Assembly: GCF_030272615.1 (NCBI RefSeq)
Contig: NC_081407.1
Coordinates: 97,013,897 to 97,077,896, forward strand
Origin: Cryptomeria japonica
Lineage: Eukaryota; Streptophyta; Pinopsida; Cupressales; Cupressaceae
Length of the DNA stretch: 64,000 nucleotides
Direction of reading: 5' to 3'
Both the position numbers and the translations under genes were made by a program. Under the pieces are notes generated by a model. That model was not told the origin of the DNA. It worked only from the letters and a program-made list of their open reading frames with translations, and made no database searches. Position 1 is the stretch's first letter, and every line of letters starts with the position of its first letter. Below are positions 11,556-22,058 of the stretch, one piece after another.

Positions 11556-12518
11556 TGTTATTTTAAGTTGTTCAAAATCCTGTTGGGCTTGGTCATTCCA
11601 TGTGAAGGCTCCTTTCTAAGTTAGGTCGGTGAGGGGTGCTGCTATCTTGGAAAACCCTTTTACAAAACGTCTATAGTAGCTGCATAGTCCCACAAACCCC
11701 CTTAGTTGTGTTAAGGTTCTAGGGGTGGGCCATTCCTTGATGGCCCTGATTTTTTCCTCATTCACACTTACTCCGGCCTAACTAATTTTGTGTCCTAAGT
11801 AGATCACTTCTTTCATCCCAAATTCGCACTTGGAGACTTTAGCATATAAGGATTCAGACTCAAGAATATTTAATACCTCCTCAATGTGCCGGAGATGTTC
11901 TTCCCATGTCTTGCTGTAAATGAGTATATCATCAAAGAAGATTAGGAGAAATTTCCTCAACTGTTGCCTGAATGTATGATTCATGCATGATTGAAAGGTG
12001 GCTGGGGCGTTAGTGAGACCAAATGGTAGAACCAAAAACTCGAAATGTCCATAGTGACATCTGAATGTTGTTTTGGGAATATCCTCTTCCCTCATTCTAA
12101 TTTGATGGTATCCTGACCTTAGATCAATTTTAGAGAAATATCTTGCTCCATGTAGTTCATCCATTAGTTCGTCAATTCTCCGAATAGTGTATCTGTTTTT
12201 TATAGTCTTCTTATTCAGGGCCCGGTAATCTATGCACATTCTCATCGTCCCGTCTTTCTTCTTGACCAATACCACTGATGAAGCAAAGGGGTTTCTGCTT
12301 GGTTGGATGTGTCCCACTTCTAATAGTTCTTTTATGGTTTTTTCAATCTCCTCTTTGAATTTGTGGGGGTGGCGGTAAGGAGTGGTAATGACAGTTTTTG
12401 CTCCTTCTTCTAATTCAATGGAGTGTTCAAATCCCCTTTTTGGGGGTAAGCCCAGGGGAATGTATTCGAAGACTTTTTTGTGTCTCCTAAGAATGGGTTG
12501 TATATCGCTATGAACGTT
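11556..12518 (-). pseudogene. Chromovirus reverse transcriptase
   Basis: The frame is shared with the protease and RNase H. RT motifs in order are [72 protein letters not shown] and TNAPATFQ. The active site is FFDDILIYS, where most gypsy elements have Y/F-V-DD. The thumb region continues as LGHKI, stop, AGVSV..KI, then GFVGLCSYYRRFVKGFS. Nonsense codons fall near 11778 and 11617. Both catalytic aspartates are intact, so loss of function comes from the stops. Confidence 0.9.
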
Positions 12519-13325
12519 CTAACCTTCGGTCGGAGATTTATCCAAGACCATGCGTTGGGCGACCCACTCTCCTTGATCATGCCTAAGGATTTTCTCCATT
12601 TTATTACATGATACTATCTTTGGAGAGCCATCGGGAATTCCTTTTAATGTTATCTCTCTCCCTTCATGTTGGAAGCATATCTCCCGATTTGGACTATCCA
12701 TGGTGAACAGTCCCAATGAGTTTATCCATGGCATCCCCAAAATGATGTCATTCTCTAGGTGCACCACAAAGAAGTTCCTCTTAATTGTATGCCCCCATAA
12801 GGTGACTTCCAATTGAGGTATAATTTTAGTGCACCTATCTATGACTCCATTACCCATGATCACTTCAAACCCTCCAAACTCTTGAGTTTTTAACCTTCTC
12901 TTTGTTGCTAAGTGCTTGCTAATGAAGTCATGTGAGGCTCCTGTGTCCACCAATGCGATTACTTTATGTCCTTTGATAGTCCCTTTGAGTTTGAAGTATC
13001 TATTCTCACTTCCTTGAGTGATGATTGCCAAGGTACTTGGTTCATTGTTTTCAAACCTGGCCCTTTTATAGGGTCTTTCCTCATCTCGTATTTCTTTTGT
13101 GTTATTTAACTGTCCTCTTTTACATTCATGGCCTTTCCCCCATGGGGCCTTGCATTTGAAACATAACCCTCTCTCCATGAGTTCCTCTCTCTCCTTACAT
13201 TGCTGATTCAAACTCCAAGGTTTCTTGCAAAAGCGGAAGGGCCTCTCCCGACGGTCCCTCTGGGGTCCCTCATTCCTATGCGGTGTTTTGGTTGAGGTGT
13301 TCTTGGGAGCACTAAATTCGACCAT
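12519..13325 (-). pseudogene. Chromovirus gag zinc knuckle and aspartic protease
   Basis: This 268-codon stretch begins with the end of gag, contains a zinc knuckle CFKCKAPWGKGHEC in the spacing typical of plant chromoviruses, then a retropepsin domain with the active-site motif ALVDTGASHDFIS and the family follow-up GFEVIMGNGV and DIILGMPWI. The protease would cleave the polyprotein. It lies in a different frame from the gag ORF upstream (a 1-nt shift near 13395) and in the same frame as RT, so in the intact element gag-pol was probably a single reading frame. Confidence 0.9.
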
Positions 13326-13383
13326 CCTAGTTTTCTTAATAGCCTCTACTAAATTTTGTGGTTCCAGGGGTTTTACAAAAAAT

Positions 13384-14208
13384 TTAATAGTCTTTCAAGC
13401 CTTCTAAAAACATGTAAGTAAGCCTTCTCTGGGATAGGTCGGGGACCATTACTGATAAGTTTTGGAATTGGTCTATATAGTCTTCAATGGTTCCTGATTG
13501 CTTAAGGTGTGTTAACTCTTGGAAGTACCATTCGGAGTCTTTCTGGTCAAACCGACTGATGAGCTTCTGGGTAAACTCATTATAGCTAGAGATATTTTTG
13601 TGTCCTAGGGTAATGAGACCGTTATGCCACCAATTATGGGCTGCTCCGGTTAAATGGAGTATGGCAAATTTTATAGCATCTCCTTCGGTCATGGGGCTGT
13701 ATGAAAGGTATGTATCTAGTTTTTGGACCCAAGCTTGGGCGATATCCTTCCCTGACCCATCAAAGCATGGTAGGGACATTTTGTTGACTTTAGCTTTGAG
13801 GTCTTTACCCATACGTTTTCTCCTTCTACCTTCATTAGTCTTGGACTCACAAAAGTCCCTGAAGGAAACCACCCTCTAAACTTCTGGCTCTATTCTAGCA
13901 TAAATTTGGGTGATTTCTTCCACCCCAAGTGTGGCTGGTTCCTCTTCATCCCTCACATGTTCCTCTCTAGGAAGAAATTCGGGAATTGTTTGTCTAGAGC
14001 TTTGAGGAGATCGTTCGTTATCGGCGTGATTGGAGTGTGTCTCTCTTCTAGGGTTTGTAATATCTCTATTGTTGTTGTTTGTACTTTGGAGGATTAATTG
14101 GCTCATTCTTTTGAATTTCTCATTGGTTTGCTCCATGAAAGTCTGAAGTTGTTTGGCTAATTGATCGGCCAGTGCTTTCGCGCCTTTCTTTCTCTGATAT
14201 GTGATCAT
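13384..14208 (-). pseudogene. Chromovirus gag
   Basis: Two open stretches in one frame (13876-14208 and 13384-13872) are separated by one TAG. The first is polar, with AKALADQLAKQLQTFMEQ and an Asn run. The second has the gag core: MSLPCFDGSGKDIAQAWV, AIKFAILHLTGAAHNWW, FTQKLISRFDQKD and LTHLKQSGTIEDYIDQFQNL, a pattern of the retrotransposon gag (capsid-like) family. A frameshift at the 3' end (GLKD...) separates it from the zinc knuckle. The first codons lie close to the primer-binding site, leaving a very short leader. Confidence 0.88.
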
Positions 14209-14244
14209 AAACTAAGAGTTCTTCCCACAGGTTGGCAAGATTAT

Positions 14245-14256
14245 GCTCTGATACCA
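14245..14256 (-). promoter_or_regulatory. Primer-binding site (initiator tRNA-Met)
   Basis: TGGTATCAGAGC on the minus strand, one base from the end of the 5' LTR. It matches the complement of the 3' end of plant initiator tRNA-Met, the usual primer in chromoviruses and copia elements. Confidence 0.95.
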
Positions 14257-14257
14257 C

Positions 14258-14851
14258 TGTAATGTCCCTACTAGTTAGAGATCATTGTCCTGCAAAACAG
14301 ATTGTTAGAACACAACAAAATATATACATAACTAATCTAATTTGCAATTAAAGTTCAATTACTTAATTAACACTAATCTCAATTCTTAAAAAGGATACGA
14401 GTGCAGCACTGGGACATGTCCTTAGGTGGCTGTGAAGCTCGCCTTCTTGGAACCAAGAAATCGAAGGTTAATTCGATTCCTGTCTTGGATGTAATTTCTT
14501 ACACCCAAGCCATACCAAGGAAGACCATCATATATGATCAATTCTTTGCCTTGGATGATGCATCTCATCATCCAAATCTACCAGAGAGGACCGGCCAGAC
14601 CCGTCTCTTCTTGGATGAACTTTGTCAACCAAGCCATAACATATATGCATATAGATCTTCAATATATACTGCCTACCAGGGATTATCATAATCCCTCCAT
14701 TAGGCTAAGGGAATTTCCTCCCTATAGGCTCCATCATTTAATCACATTTATATTACATTTTACAATTCATTACTATTTTCCTAAGTTACCGGTTCGGGTT
14801 CGGATTCGGCAAAAAAAAAAAAAAATCTTGGGTACAGGTAAGGGTTCGTCC

Positions 14852-14924
<73 letters not shown>

Positions 14925-16291
14925 TTTAATTATATATATATATACCCATATATTATATATATGTTCAATATATACAATCCATACAAAAATAGAATATACA
15001 ATGTGACTTTCCATACATAAATCATAAATCATAAATCATAAATCCATAATTATTAATTGTCAATGCCAATAAATATTCATATATCGCAAATGTAATCAGT
15101 AAACTAATAACTAAAGTCTAATATCATATTCATAATTTGCAAAAAAGATAATATTCAAGTTTCAAGTCTTTTTTAAAAAGTCATAAAGGGGAGAATTAGA
15201 GTTCTATTATTAGAAAACTATTTTAAAAAGTCTTTTTTTATTGTTTTTTATTGTTTTTTTAACCCGTGGCCCTGTTTTTTGGAAACCACGGGCCTAGGTT
15301 CACATGGGTCCTCTTGGGTTCACCCGGATCCTCCTAGGTTCGACCTGGGTTCCTCCCGAGTCCTTCCCAGGTGGCCAGGTCGCAGGACCCACAGGGAACC
15401 CGGCCACCTGGGAAGGACCCGGGAGGAACCCAAGGAGAACCCAGGGAGAACCAGGACCAGGCAAGAATCAGAACCCGAACCCGAACCCAGGGCAAAAGGG
15501 GAAGAACCGGTAACTTAGCTATTTTCCTTTCCATAATTTACGTCTATATTTACATATTCTTTAACCTTTGTAATGATCCTAGATATACATATATATTCTA
15601 CATGGGTACCTATCTTTATTGCTACATTCATATAAATAAACATTAATAATATATGTATTCATAAATATGCACTAATATATATGTGTGTGTGTTGTACACA
15701 CGTCCACACACATATATATCTTATGACCCTTAACCCCTCTTACCTGTAGGCAGATCGCAGCTTGTTGTTGACGTTCACAATCTGCAATTGTCGTCTGCAG
15801 ATGGGAGTCCGTTGTTTGCCTGCAGTCCTTTTTGCTTCCCCTTCTTACCCCTTTGTGCTCCACGGAGGCCGTCCTTTATACCCCGTGGAGGGGAGGGTCG
15901 CAACCCACCATTGGGTCCCTTCCGCAGGAAGAGGCGTGACGGTGGTCGCAGCCCAGGCTGCAACCCCCGTCCCACCACTTCCCGCGGGGGGACCACTGTG
16001 GTGTCTTCCCTTATACCATGACACCGCTTCAATTCCATATTTCGTCTTCATCAATCCTTTTAAATTAATAATACTTTTTTCTATATTGTTTCACATATTA
16101 AACATATTAATATTCTAATCATTTATTTATATTTTAACTTTTATAAAATGAATGATTTAACATAGATAAATGATTCAACATAAATAAACGATTTAACATA
16201 AATAAATGGTATTTAGTGATTTATTTCTACTTTTAGTATATTAACATTATTTAACCAATTTACATCAGGTGATAAATCCTGGTTTATCACA
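14258..16291 (-). repeat. Chromovirus 5' LTR, carrying a MITE
   Basis: 2034 bp, of which 746 bp are the MITE plus one copy of its TSD; the remaining 1288 bp align with the 3' LTR. It ends GGGACATTACA next to the primer-binding site. It contains (TG)n and CACA tracts near 15680-15715 and the same GC-rich block as the other LTR, so ORFs predicted here are not genes. Confidence 0.95.
14781..15518. mobile_element. hAT-like MITE with fold-back core
   Basis: A 738-bp insertion in the 5' LTR. Its 15-bp terminal inverted repeats are CTAAGTTACCGGTTC and the reverse complement, flanked by an exact 8-bp TSD CTATTTTC (14773-14780 and 15519-15526). The other LTR shows the empty site with one CTATTTTC. 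Subterminal inverted GGTTCGGGTT / AACCCGAACC tracts and a large GC-rich inverted repeat at about 15348-15430 (GGTTCCTCCCGAGTCC against GGACCCGGGAGGAACC) let the element fold. It also has an A run and two (TA)n tracts. There is no transposase. An 8-bp TSD and short TIR fit a non-autonomous hAT element; the superfamily is an inference. Confidence 0.85.
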
Positions 16292-16296
16292 GACAG

Positions 16297-17502
16297 AGCA
16301 TGATATGAGATGTCATATCAAGGAATGAAATGACATGGTTGCAGCATATGCATAAAACAGATTCGTTGAAGGAGTTTTTGTATTTCTTGAGCAAATGCAA
16401 TCCATAGGTGTAAAATTAAAGTTCCACAACCTTTCTAGCATCCTCGTGCCTGCACTGAAATGGGGCTCTATAAATAACGTAAAGAAGAGAGGATTTTATT
16501 TGATGTTATAGTTACAACTGCCTTGGCAAACATGCATACAAGTGTATAAGCATAGACAAGATGCATTAACAATTGACCAAAAATCTCAAGAAATATTCTC
16601 TCACGACATGCCATGATTGAAGAAATGTGAAATGTGATGATTGCAGGTTGTGCACATAATGAACATGTTGAAAAGATTTTATAAACTTTCTAGCAAATGC
16701 ATCTGCCAGCACAAGTGCAATTCTCCTCAACAGATGTGAAGCTCAAGTGTTCTATTCCAAGCTGCAATGATACCTATGTTGTGGTGATTGAATCCAACCA
16801 TGAAAGGCATCAATGCCATGACAGATATTGTCAAAGCAAATGTATGATAAATGGGTGCAACAAGACATGTCGAGTTAAAGATCATTTACATGATTTGCAT
16901 CAAAATGCAGAGCGTTTATGTGGAAATGATCATGCTTGCACCCATGAATGCGAGATGTCGGGAATATGTGAAATCTTCACTAAGCTTTTTTCAGGGCCAA
17001 AGTGGGAACATTAAAATGAGGGTATGCACAAAATGATTTGTTGAAGAAGCTTTGGAAACTCTCAAACAAACACACAATTTGGAGGTGTTAACCTAGATTC
17101 AATAATGTTTGCCAACATGCTCACACCTGAGAAACAGGTTATGAACATTTATCAAAGCATAAAGGATAGAAGCTTGTGTCATATTTTATAGTTTGAAATA
17201 CTTTGTTAGACAAGCATGCAAAATATGGAATGCAAAAAGTGCAAGTAAATTGTTTGTTAGAATGCCTTAAAAGAAGTTAGTCACATGAGATGCAATACTT
17301 AGAGGTACCAAAATTGGAATCCTAACAACAACGCATGGATCACCATCAAAACGTGAGAGATAAAAGTGTTCTGTCAAATGTTCCAATAGCTATCACTTTG
17401 GACGACATGTATGCGAGTTGTGGATGCATAGACAAAGTAATTGAATTGTTTGACAGAATGCGTCGCGGAGATGACATATCAAGGAATACATGCAAATGTG
17501 GA
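16297..17502 (+). pseudogene. PPR pseudogene, block 2 of 4
   Basis: Repeated but out-of-frame PPR segments can be read. Examples are SYQGMK (from 'RDVVSWNAMI'), EQMQSIGVKLKFHNLSSILVPA (from 'QMQLAGVKPNSTTFASILPAC'), VTALANMHTSV, VEEALETLKQT, then KSASKLFVRMP and ELFDRMRRGDDISRNT. These are units of PLS-class PPR proteins, at least three repeats with many stops and frameshifts. The block ends at the GTGGA TSD of element A. Joining it to 28534 restores 'AKCGSINKAHELF'. An unrelated Cys-rich segment (16697-17014) sits in the middle. Confidence 0.8.
16697..17014 (+). other. Cys/His-rich ORF embedded in PPR block 2
   Basis: A 105-codon ORF whose first residues (MHLPAQVQF) may still be PPR-derived. 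It then becomes rich in Cys and His: CSIPSC, HQCHDRYCQSKC, INGCNKTC, HLHDLHQ, LCGNDHACTHECEMSGICEI. The paired Cys/His spacing suggests zinc binding. It faintly recalls the Cys/His stretches of large GTPase or VWFA-type proteins of plants and oomycetes, but I cannot assign it. PPR sequence resumes right after it (VEEALETLK), so it is a captured fragment or small insertion and not an independent gene. No TSD could be defined. Confidence 0.4.
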
Positions 17503-17785
17503 TGTTGTCGGGTCAATTAGTAGTTGTTAGTTGTTGTCGAGGGGTCGACGGTTAGCCGACAGTTGCCAACGGTTGGCACTCGCAGCCGGTCGACACCCTT
17601 ATATATGTCTATGTACTTATCTTTGGGTTATGTTATGTTAGACGGAAAAAGTTGTTTTGGAGACATGCTGTAATTCTGTGATCAATGAATATATTTGTGA
17701 GTTCTCTATACATTGTGCATATGTGTACTGTTACATTTTACTTGCACTCTGTTATGTTCTGAACATGTACCCTACGGGACAAACA
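17503..17785 (+). repeat. Element A 5' LTR
   Basis: 283 bp, TGTTGTCG...CAAACA. It contains a TATA-like CTTATATATG at about 17599 and a polyadenylation-type TCAATGAATATAT. It is about 10 bp longer than the 3' LTR because of an extra CAGTTGCCAA-type segment in the GC-rich start. Confidence 0.93.
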
Positions 17786-17786
17786 T

Positions 17787-17804
17787 TTGGCGATGTTGCC
17801 TGAA
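17787..17804 (+). promoter_or_regulatory. Primer-binding site of element A (tRNA-Asp type, degraded)
   Basis: TTGGCGATGTTGCCTGAA follows the LTR by one base. It is a decayed form of TGGCGCCGTTGCC, the complement of the 3' end of plant tRNA-Asp. Element B preserves it better. Confidence 0.7.
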
Positions 17805-18541
17805 CGAATTTGGAGAATGAATTATCTGAGGGGACGGAAGACGTATGACATGGCGAGAACCCTATAATGGGCCAACCAACAAGCGAACAAAGCACCAATG
17901 ATGAAGAAGTATTCAAAGGGGAAAGAGCACTGAGATGCACTCGGGGTAAATCCAAAATCGGCCTCTAAGCCGAAAATAACAAAAATAAGAAAATCACGAA
18001 ACTTGCAAAGGAGAGGATAAAGAGACGAAAAGCAACACAAGCTCCCAATATGGTCTCTAAGGCCGAATTTAAAAAATGCCTAGAAACCAAATTCGTACAA
18101 AATCTCCTTGAGACCCGAAAGACCAAAAAAGGTGAAGCTCACAAATTTGGCTTGTACGCCGAAAAATAGCAAATCTCATAAGACCACTAAATTGGCCGAA
18201 ATTTAGAGTGTGCTAGGTGGATCCAAAATCTCGCAAAATGGTTAAAGGCCCAACATTGCCTAAAAAGTTAAATTTAGTGTTTATTAAATTTATTTATTTA
18301 ATTTTTCAAAATGATTAATTCGGAATGGAATTCATTGTTTGCAGGCGTTGTCGGGAAGAACCGGGAGAAAGCTTGAAATGCAAATCGAAGAAGGATCGCG
18401 AGCGACAACCCCAAGCACTGCCAATGAAGAACGCACCTCAGAAGTATAAAGACGAAGCACGGAGAAGAGCACCACCAACTGAACCACAAAGTTGAAGTAC
18501 ACCGGCAAGATTGAAGACAAAAAGCAAAAGAACACTCAAAA
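17805..18541 (+). pseudogene. Element A leader and gag start remnant, then foreign sequence
   Basis: About 150 bases match the element B leader loosely (GGAACGGAAGAC-like text, then ATGGCGAGAACCC...ATGGGCC), where gag should start. Beyond about 17960 the sequence diverges. Lines such as GGCC(T)CTAAG(G)CCGAA recur at 17960, 18055 and 18150, and GGCGTTGTCGGGAAGAACC at 18348 looks like a second primer-binding site after a TTTGCA end. The segment is probably part of another element recombined into this one; I could not delimit it. Confidence 0.4.
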
Positions 18542-19690
18542 TGTGCAAACTCAGAAATGCACAGCTAGATTTAATTCCAGAAATTTTGTTTAAAGAATTG
18601 AAATTGTTTAATGTAAAGTTGGTTGTGGGTCCCGCTCAAAATATTTTGAAACAATGCAACACAGGTCAGTTGTGGACAGTTATGTCTAGCTACCAAATTG
18701 ACTGAATTAAAGCCAAACAGTTGTAGGTAGTTGGAATTATGGTTGGGTGGATAACTGAGAATTGAGTTGGCATGGGTTAAAGCTGTCAGTTTCTGGAAGG
18801 TAGATCAAGGCCCCTGGATGCAGTCCATCTTGGCCATCAATTCAAATTGTAAAATCTATAAAAGGCAGTGGCCTTTCTTTTGTAAAGTGTTAGATTATTG
18901 TTAGATTTTTAGACAGTTAGATTCTGATTAAAGTTTTTGTAGGCAGCTAGAATAGGTTAGAGTTTTGTAGAAGGTTAAAACTTAGGAGTAGCATAGAAAT
19001 GTTGCAAAAAAGTGTTGTAAGGGCAATCAAAATCAATATATAAAGATTGAAGAATGATGTTTATTATCTTGGTTTTCTTCTGTTTGTATGGTTTCTTTCA
19101 GCAATTTAGATAGATCTTCTTCGTGTGCAAGTATCTGATGGATTCAGGCTCATACCATTGAGGATATGTTGATTGTGTATCCTTGCGTATGGTTAGCCTG
19201 AGCCTTTAAATCGTGTTTAGTTCAATTGCACGTGTCTGTCTGAGCTACGCCAGAATTGGGTGCTTAGCCATGCATTTGCAGTCTGAAAATCTTCCAAGTC
19301 CCCTTGAAGATTGCACCGTTCCTGCGAGGTTGTGAGCCATTCTGGCCAAACAGGGATTGGTTATGTTGAATCCGTCTACCTGCATACCAGTCTTATTAAC
19401 TTTAGGTTTCCTAAACCCTTCCCTTTTGATTTTATTCCCTAGTCTGAGAATCGCAGCAGACCAGCTCGTTGTAAACGTAAGGCCCCTTGTGCTCCCAACA
19501 AAACACATCAGATCGTTGAGTTATCCTGCAATCAAGAACTGACATTCGGAACCTTGAGGTCATCCCCTTTGATCGACTAAAACAACATTAGGGCTTCCTT
19601 ATAGAAGAGGGGATAGGATACTCATCGAGAACATTCTATTCTGTGTTTGCCGGATAGAGTTGTAGCAATGTGATTTTAGACACGTCAACA
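18542..19690 (+). repeat. LTR-like repeat, copy 2, replacing the 5' half of element A gag
   Basis: It starts TGTGCAAACTC and ends CACGTCAACA. It shares with 1-1119 the CTATAAAAGGC + TGGCC TATA region (18856-18872) and the 3' end text (GGAACCTTGAGGT, AGAGGGGATAGGATACT, ATTCTGTGTTTG). Gag resumes immediately after it at GAGTGCCCATACAA. The flanks (CAAAA and GAGTG) do not match, so it arrived by recombination or its 5' limit is elsewhere, and about 600 bp of gag were lost with it. Confidence 0.5.
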
Positions 19691-20228
19691 GAGTGCCCAT
19701 ACAATATGAAGACCAGAAGTGCACAAATACTTGCGCAAGAGCAGCCATTGACGGTCACGGGAGCGGCCACCCCATAGCAACCGGCCAATACAACCGCATC
19801 ATCCGATGGCTACCTAAACAACAGAAGAGATGGAAAAAACAATAATAACAACCATCGGGTACAGTACGATGCCAAAGGCCGACCAATGATTCAATGTCGA
19901 GCCTGCAGCAAATTGGGAAACTTTGCCAGAGATTGCCCAAAGGGGGAAAATCCAAAGCACCTGTGAAGATGGTGTGGTCCCGGTGACCATGAGGATTGAA
20001 ACTGCCCAAAGTCGGGAGTAAACCTGTTGACTATCGACAGGACGAACGAGGAAGGGACGTTGGCAATCACAAGAGCACAAGTGAAGAAAGCTGCATACCC
20101 AGATCCCTATACGGAAAGGGAGAGAGTATGGGAAGCTAAGGCCGACATTAAGAGGGAAATGATGGAGGAGAGAGGGAAACAAATGGCACTACTTGTACTT
20201 CACTACGTGCAGAGTCCAAGCAGAATGT
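19691..20228 (+). pseudogene. Element A gag C-terminus with zinc knuckles
   Basis: It reads ECPYNMKTRSAQ, then CRACSKLGNFARDC (a CCHC knuckle in which the His is Asn), then a second knuckle [stop]RWCGPGDHED[stop]NC whose first Cys codon has become TGA. It continues into AITRAQVKKAAYPDP and IKREMMEE. Element B reads the same region (CRAC...GHFARDC, RWCGPGDHEDANC), confirming the family. The function is nucleic-acid binding by gag in the particle. Several frames are needed to read it. Confidence 0.8.
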
Positions 20229-20229
20229 C

Positions 20230-21002
20230 TTGAAACAAGTGTTGCAAACAGAAGTGCCAATAAAGATTAAAGACCTTCTAGGGACTATGCCACAACTGAA
20301 GGTGGCTATCACAAGTGCCATAAATGTGCTTATCCGTACGACAACACTCCACACAGAGATCCCAGTCAGCTCTTCAGCAGACCCAATGTTACTAGCAGTG
20401 AACATCAAAAGACACCCCGCGGTTGTGGAAATGGGTATATTGGGCACAATCCCCACTGACACCATTGTAGATGGAGGATCAAGGGTGAATGTGGTACCAA
20501 AGGAGACGTGGAAGAAATTGGGGAAGTCAATGTTGTGGCCATCGACATTCAAACTGGTGGGGGCTGACCAAAACGGCATCAAGCCGATCGGAACCTTAAT
20601 GGCACAACGGGTAATATTGGCATTGGCACACAACCCTTCATTTTGGATATTGTAGTAATTCCCCTAAAGAAGAAAGGTTGTGATGCAATCTTCGGGAGAG
20701 GATGGCTCATCACTGCGAAAGTAAACCATAATTGGAAGCGAAATACGCTATCCATGGAGAGTGGAGGGCGGAAATTTGTTATTGACCTGAGTACGCAAGT
20801 GGTGAGCGAGGAGTTGGTATCCTCCTCGGGATCAGAGTCGGAGGGAGAGCCTCGTGGAATAGATGAAGGCAGACGGCAAATGGAGCCAAACGATGAGGGC
20901 ATTCTAGAGTTGGAAGGCTGCTCGAAAGATGAGGTGGGCTCGATGAATGGGCTCTTCCACTGGCAAATGGAGGATTACAAGCTCTTCCATCCTTAATGTA
21001 AC
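20230..21002 (+). pseudogene. Element A aspartic protease
   Basis: The domain lies across two frames (20230-20655 and 20643-20996). The active site is TIVDGGSRVNVV, with Gly in place of the Ser/Thr of the usual D-S/T-G; DGG is normal for Tat-type gypsy proteases. Downstream are ETWKKLGK, STFKLVGADQNGIKPIGTLMAQ, then DIVVIPLKKKGCDAIFGRGWL in the second frame. An acidic tail follows (SEELVSSSGSESEGEPRG), then MEDYKLF. It matches elements B and C closely. A one-base shift near 20640 breaks it. Confidence 0.88.
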
Positions 21003-22058
21003 ATGTTGCAGGTAGAAGAAGAATCGAGGGAGAACGACATGTTTCCGCCTGAATATGGGGAGTATAAGGAAGGGGTGGCTCGAGTTAATGAGACTCAGGT
21101 GCACCAATTTGACAAGGACAAACCCATACGATACGAGGATCCTAAACTTAAGGAGAAAAACCTGGGGGACGAAGCAAGTCCAAAGAATATTCTAGTTGGT
21201 GACGACTAGAATCCCGTGCTGAAGGCAACAACCTTCAAGATTTTTATGGAGCATAAGGATGTATTTGCTTGGACCTATAAGGACTTGAAAGGGGTTCCCC
21301 GGGAACTATGCGTCCACCGAATTCCACTTGTACCAGAAGCCCAGTCGGGGCAGAAGAGACCGTACCGTATGAACAAGAATTATGCGGCGAGAGTGAATGA
21401 TGAGATAGAACGAATGTTGGAAGCAAGCATCATATTCCAGGTGTAGACAAGTGAGTGGATCTCACCTATTGTGATATCATTAAAAAAGGAGGCGAACCAA
21501 ATTCGCCTTTGTGTGGATTTTCGGTGTCTGGACGCCGTCACCATCAAGGACCCATTCCCGATACCCTTCACAGATAGCATCCTCGAGGAAGTGGCAAAAC
21601 ATGAAATGTATTCCCTTATGGACGGTTTTTCGAGGTACAACCAAATTTCTATTGCAAAGGAAGATAAGCTGAAGACCACATTTGTGGTCGAGAACGGCGT
21701 ATATGCTTACAACCGAATGTTGTTCAAGTTGTGCAATTGCCCTGCCACCTTCCAAAGGATAATCCTGCATATCTTTGACAAAATGTTTGTGGGGAACTTC
21801 AAAGCAATTTTAGATGAAAGGTCCATCTACAGTAGACAAGACACCCACTTGGTGGCCTTGAGGAATGCATGGAACAATGTCAAAAAGCCCGGCTAGCATT
21901 GAATTCAAAGAAATGTCGGTTTACGGTGCCTCAAGGGAAACTACTCAGCCATATTGTGTGCAAGGCCGGATTGAAAACAGATCCAAACAAGGTGAGAGTA
22001 ACCATTGAGATAGAACCCCCTGACGAATGTAAGAGGAGTCAAGTCCTTTCTGGGACAC
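21003..22058 (+). pseudogene. Element A reverse transcriptase
   Basis: RT runs over several open pieces: FKIFMEHKDVFAWTYKDLKG, VHRIPLVPEAQSGQKRPYR, stop, VISLKKEANQIRLCVDFRCLD, PFPIPFTDSILEEV, SLMDGFSRYNQI, TTFVVENGVYAYNRMLF and CNCPATFQR. The catalytic box reads FKAILDERSIYS where relatives have (L/Y)xDD, so the second catalytic Asp is Glu here. The fingers/palm order is normal. A frameshift near 21880 precedes the thumb (GYYRKFIKNF). Inactive. Confidence 0.88.

Larger units (their letters stand above)
8333..16291 (-). mobile_element. Chromovirus (Ty3/gypsy) LTR retrotransposon, complete but decayed
   Basis: This is a full-length 7.96-kb element on the minus strand. It has two LTRs (8333-9705 and 14258-16291) with TG...CA ends, a primer-binding site TGGTATCAGAGC complementary to the 3' end of initiator tRNA-Met, a purine tract, and gag, protease, RT, RNase H, integrase and chromodomain in standard gypsy order. 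The 5-bp TSD GACAG is exact (8328-8332 and 16292-16296). Pol is one uninterrupted frame apart from about eight nonsense codons; gag has one nonsense codon and one frameshift. It therefore cannot move itself. It interrupts the PPR pseudogene, and its 5' LTR carries a MITE. Confidence 0.95.

Noticed and set aside
15279-15646. Pro/Arg/Gly-rich ORFs around 15.4 kb
   Set aside because: They are translations of the MITE's GC-rich inverted repeat.
17752-18535. Minus-strand ORFs opposite the element A leader
   Set aside because: Antisense to a retrotransposon leader and LTR-like sequence; no domain and no continuity.
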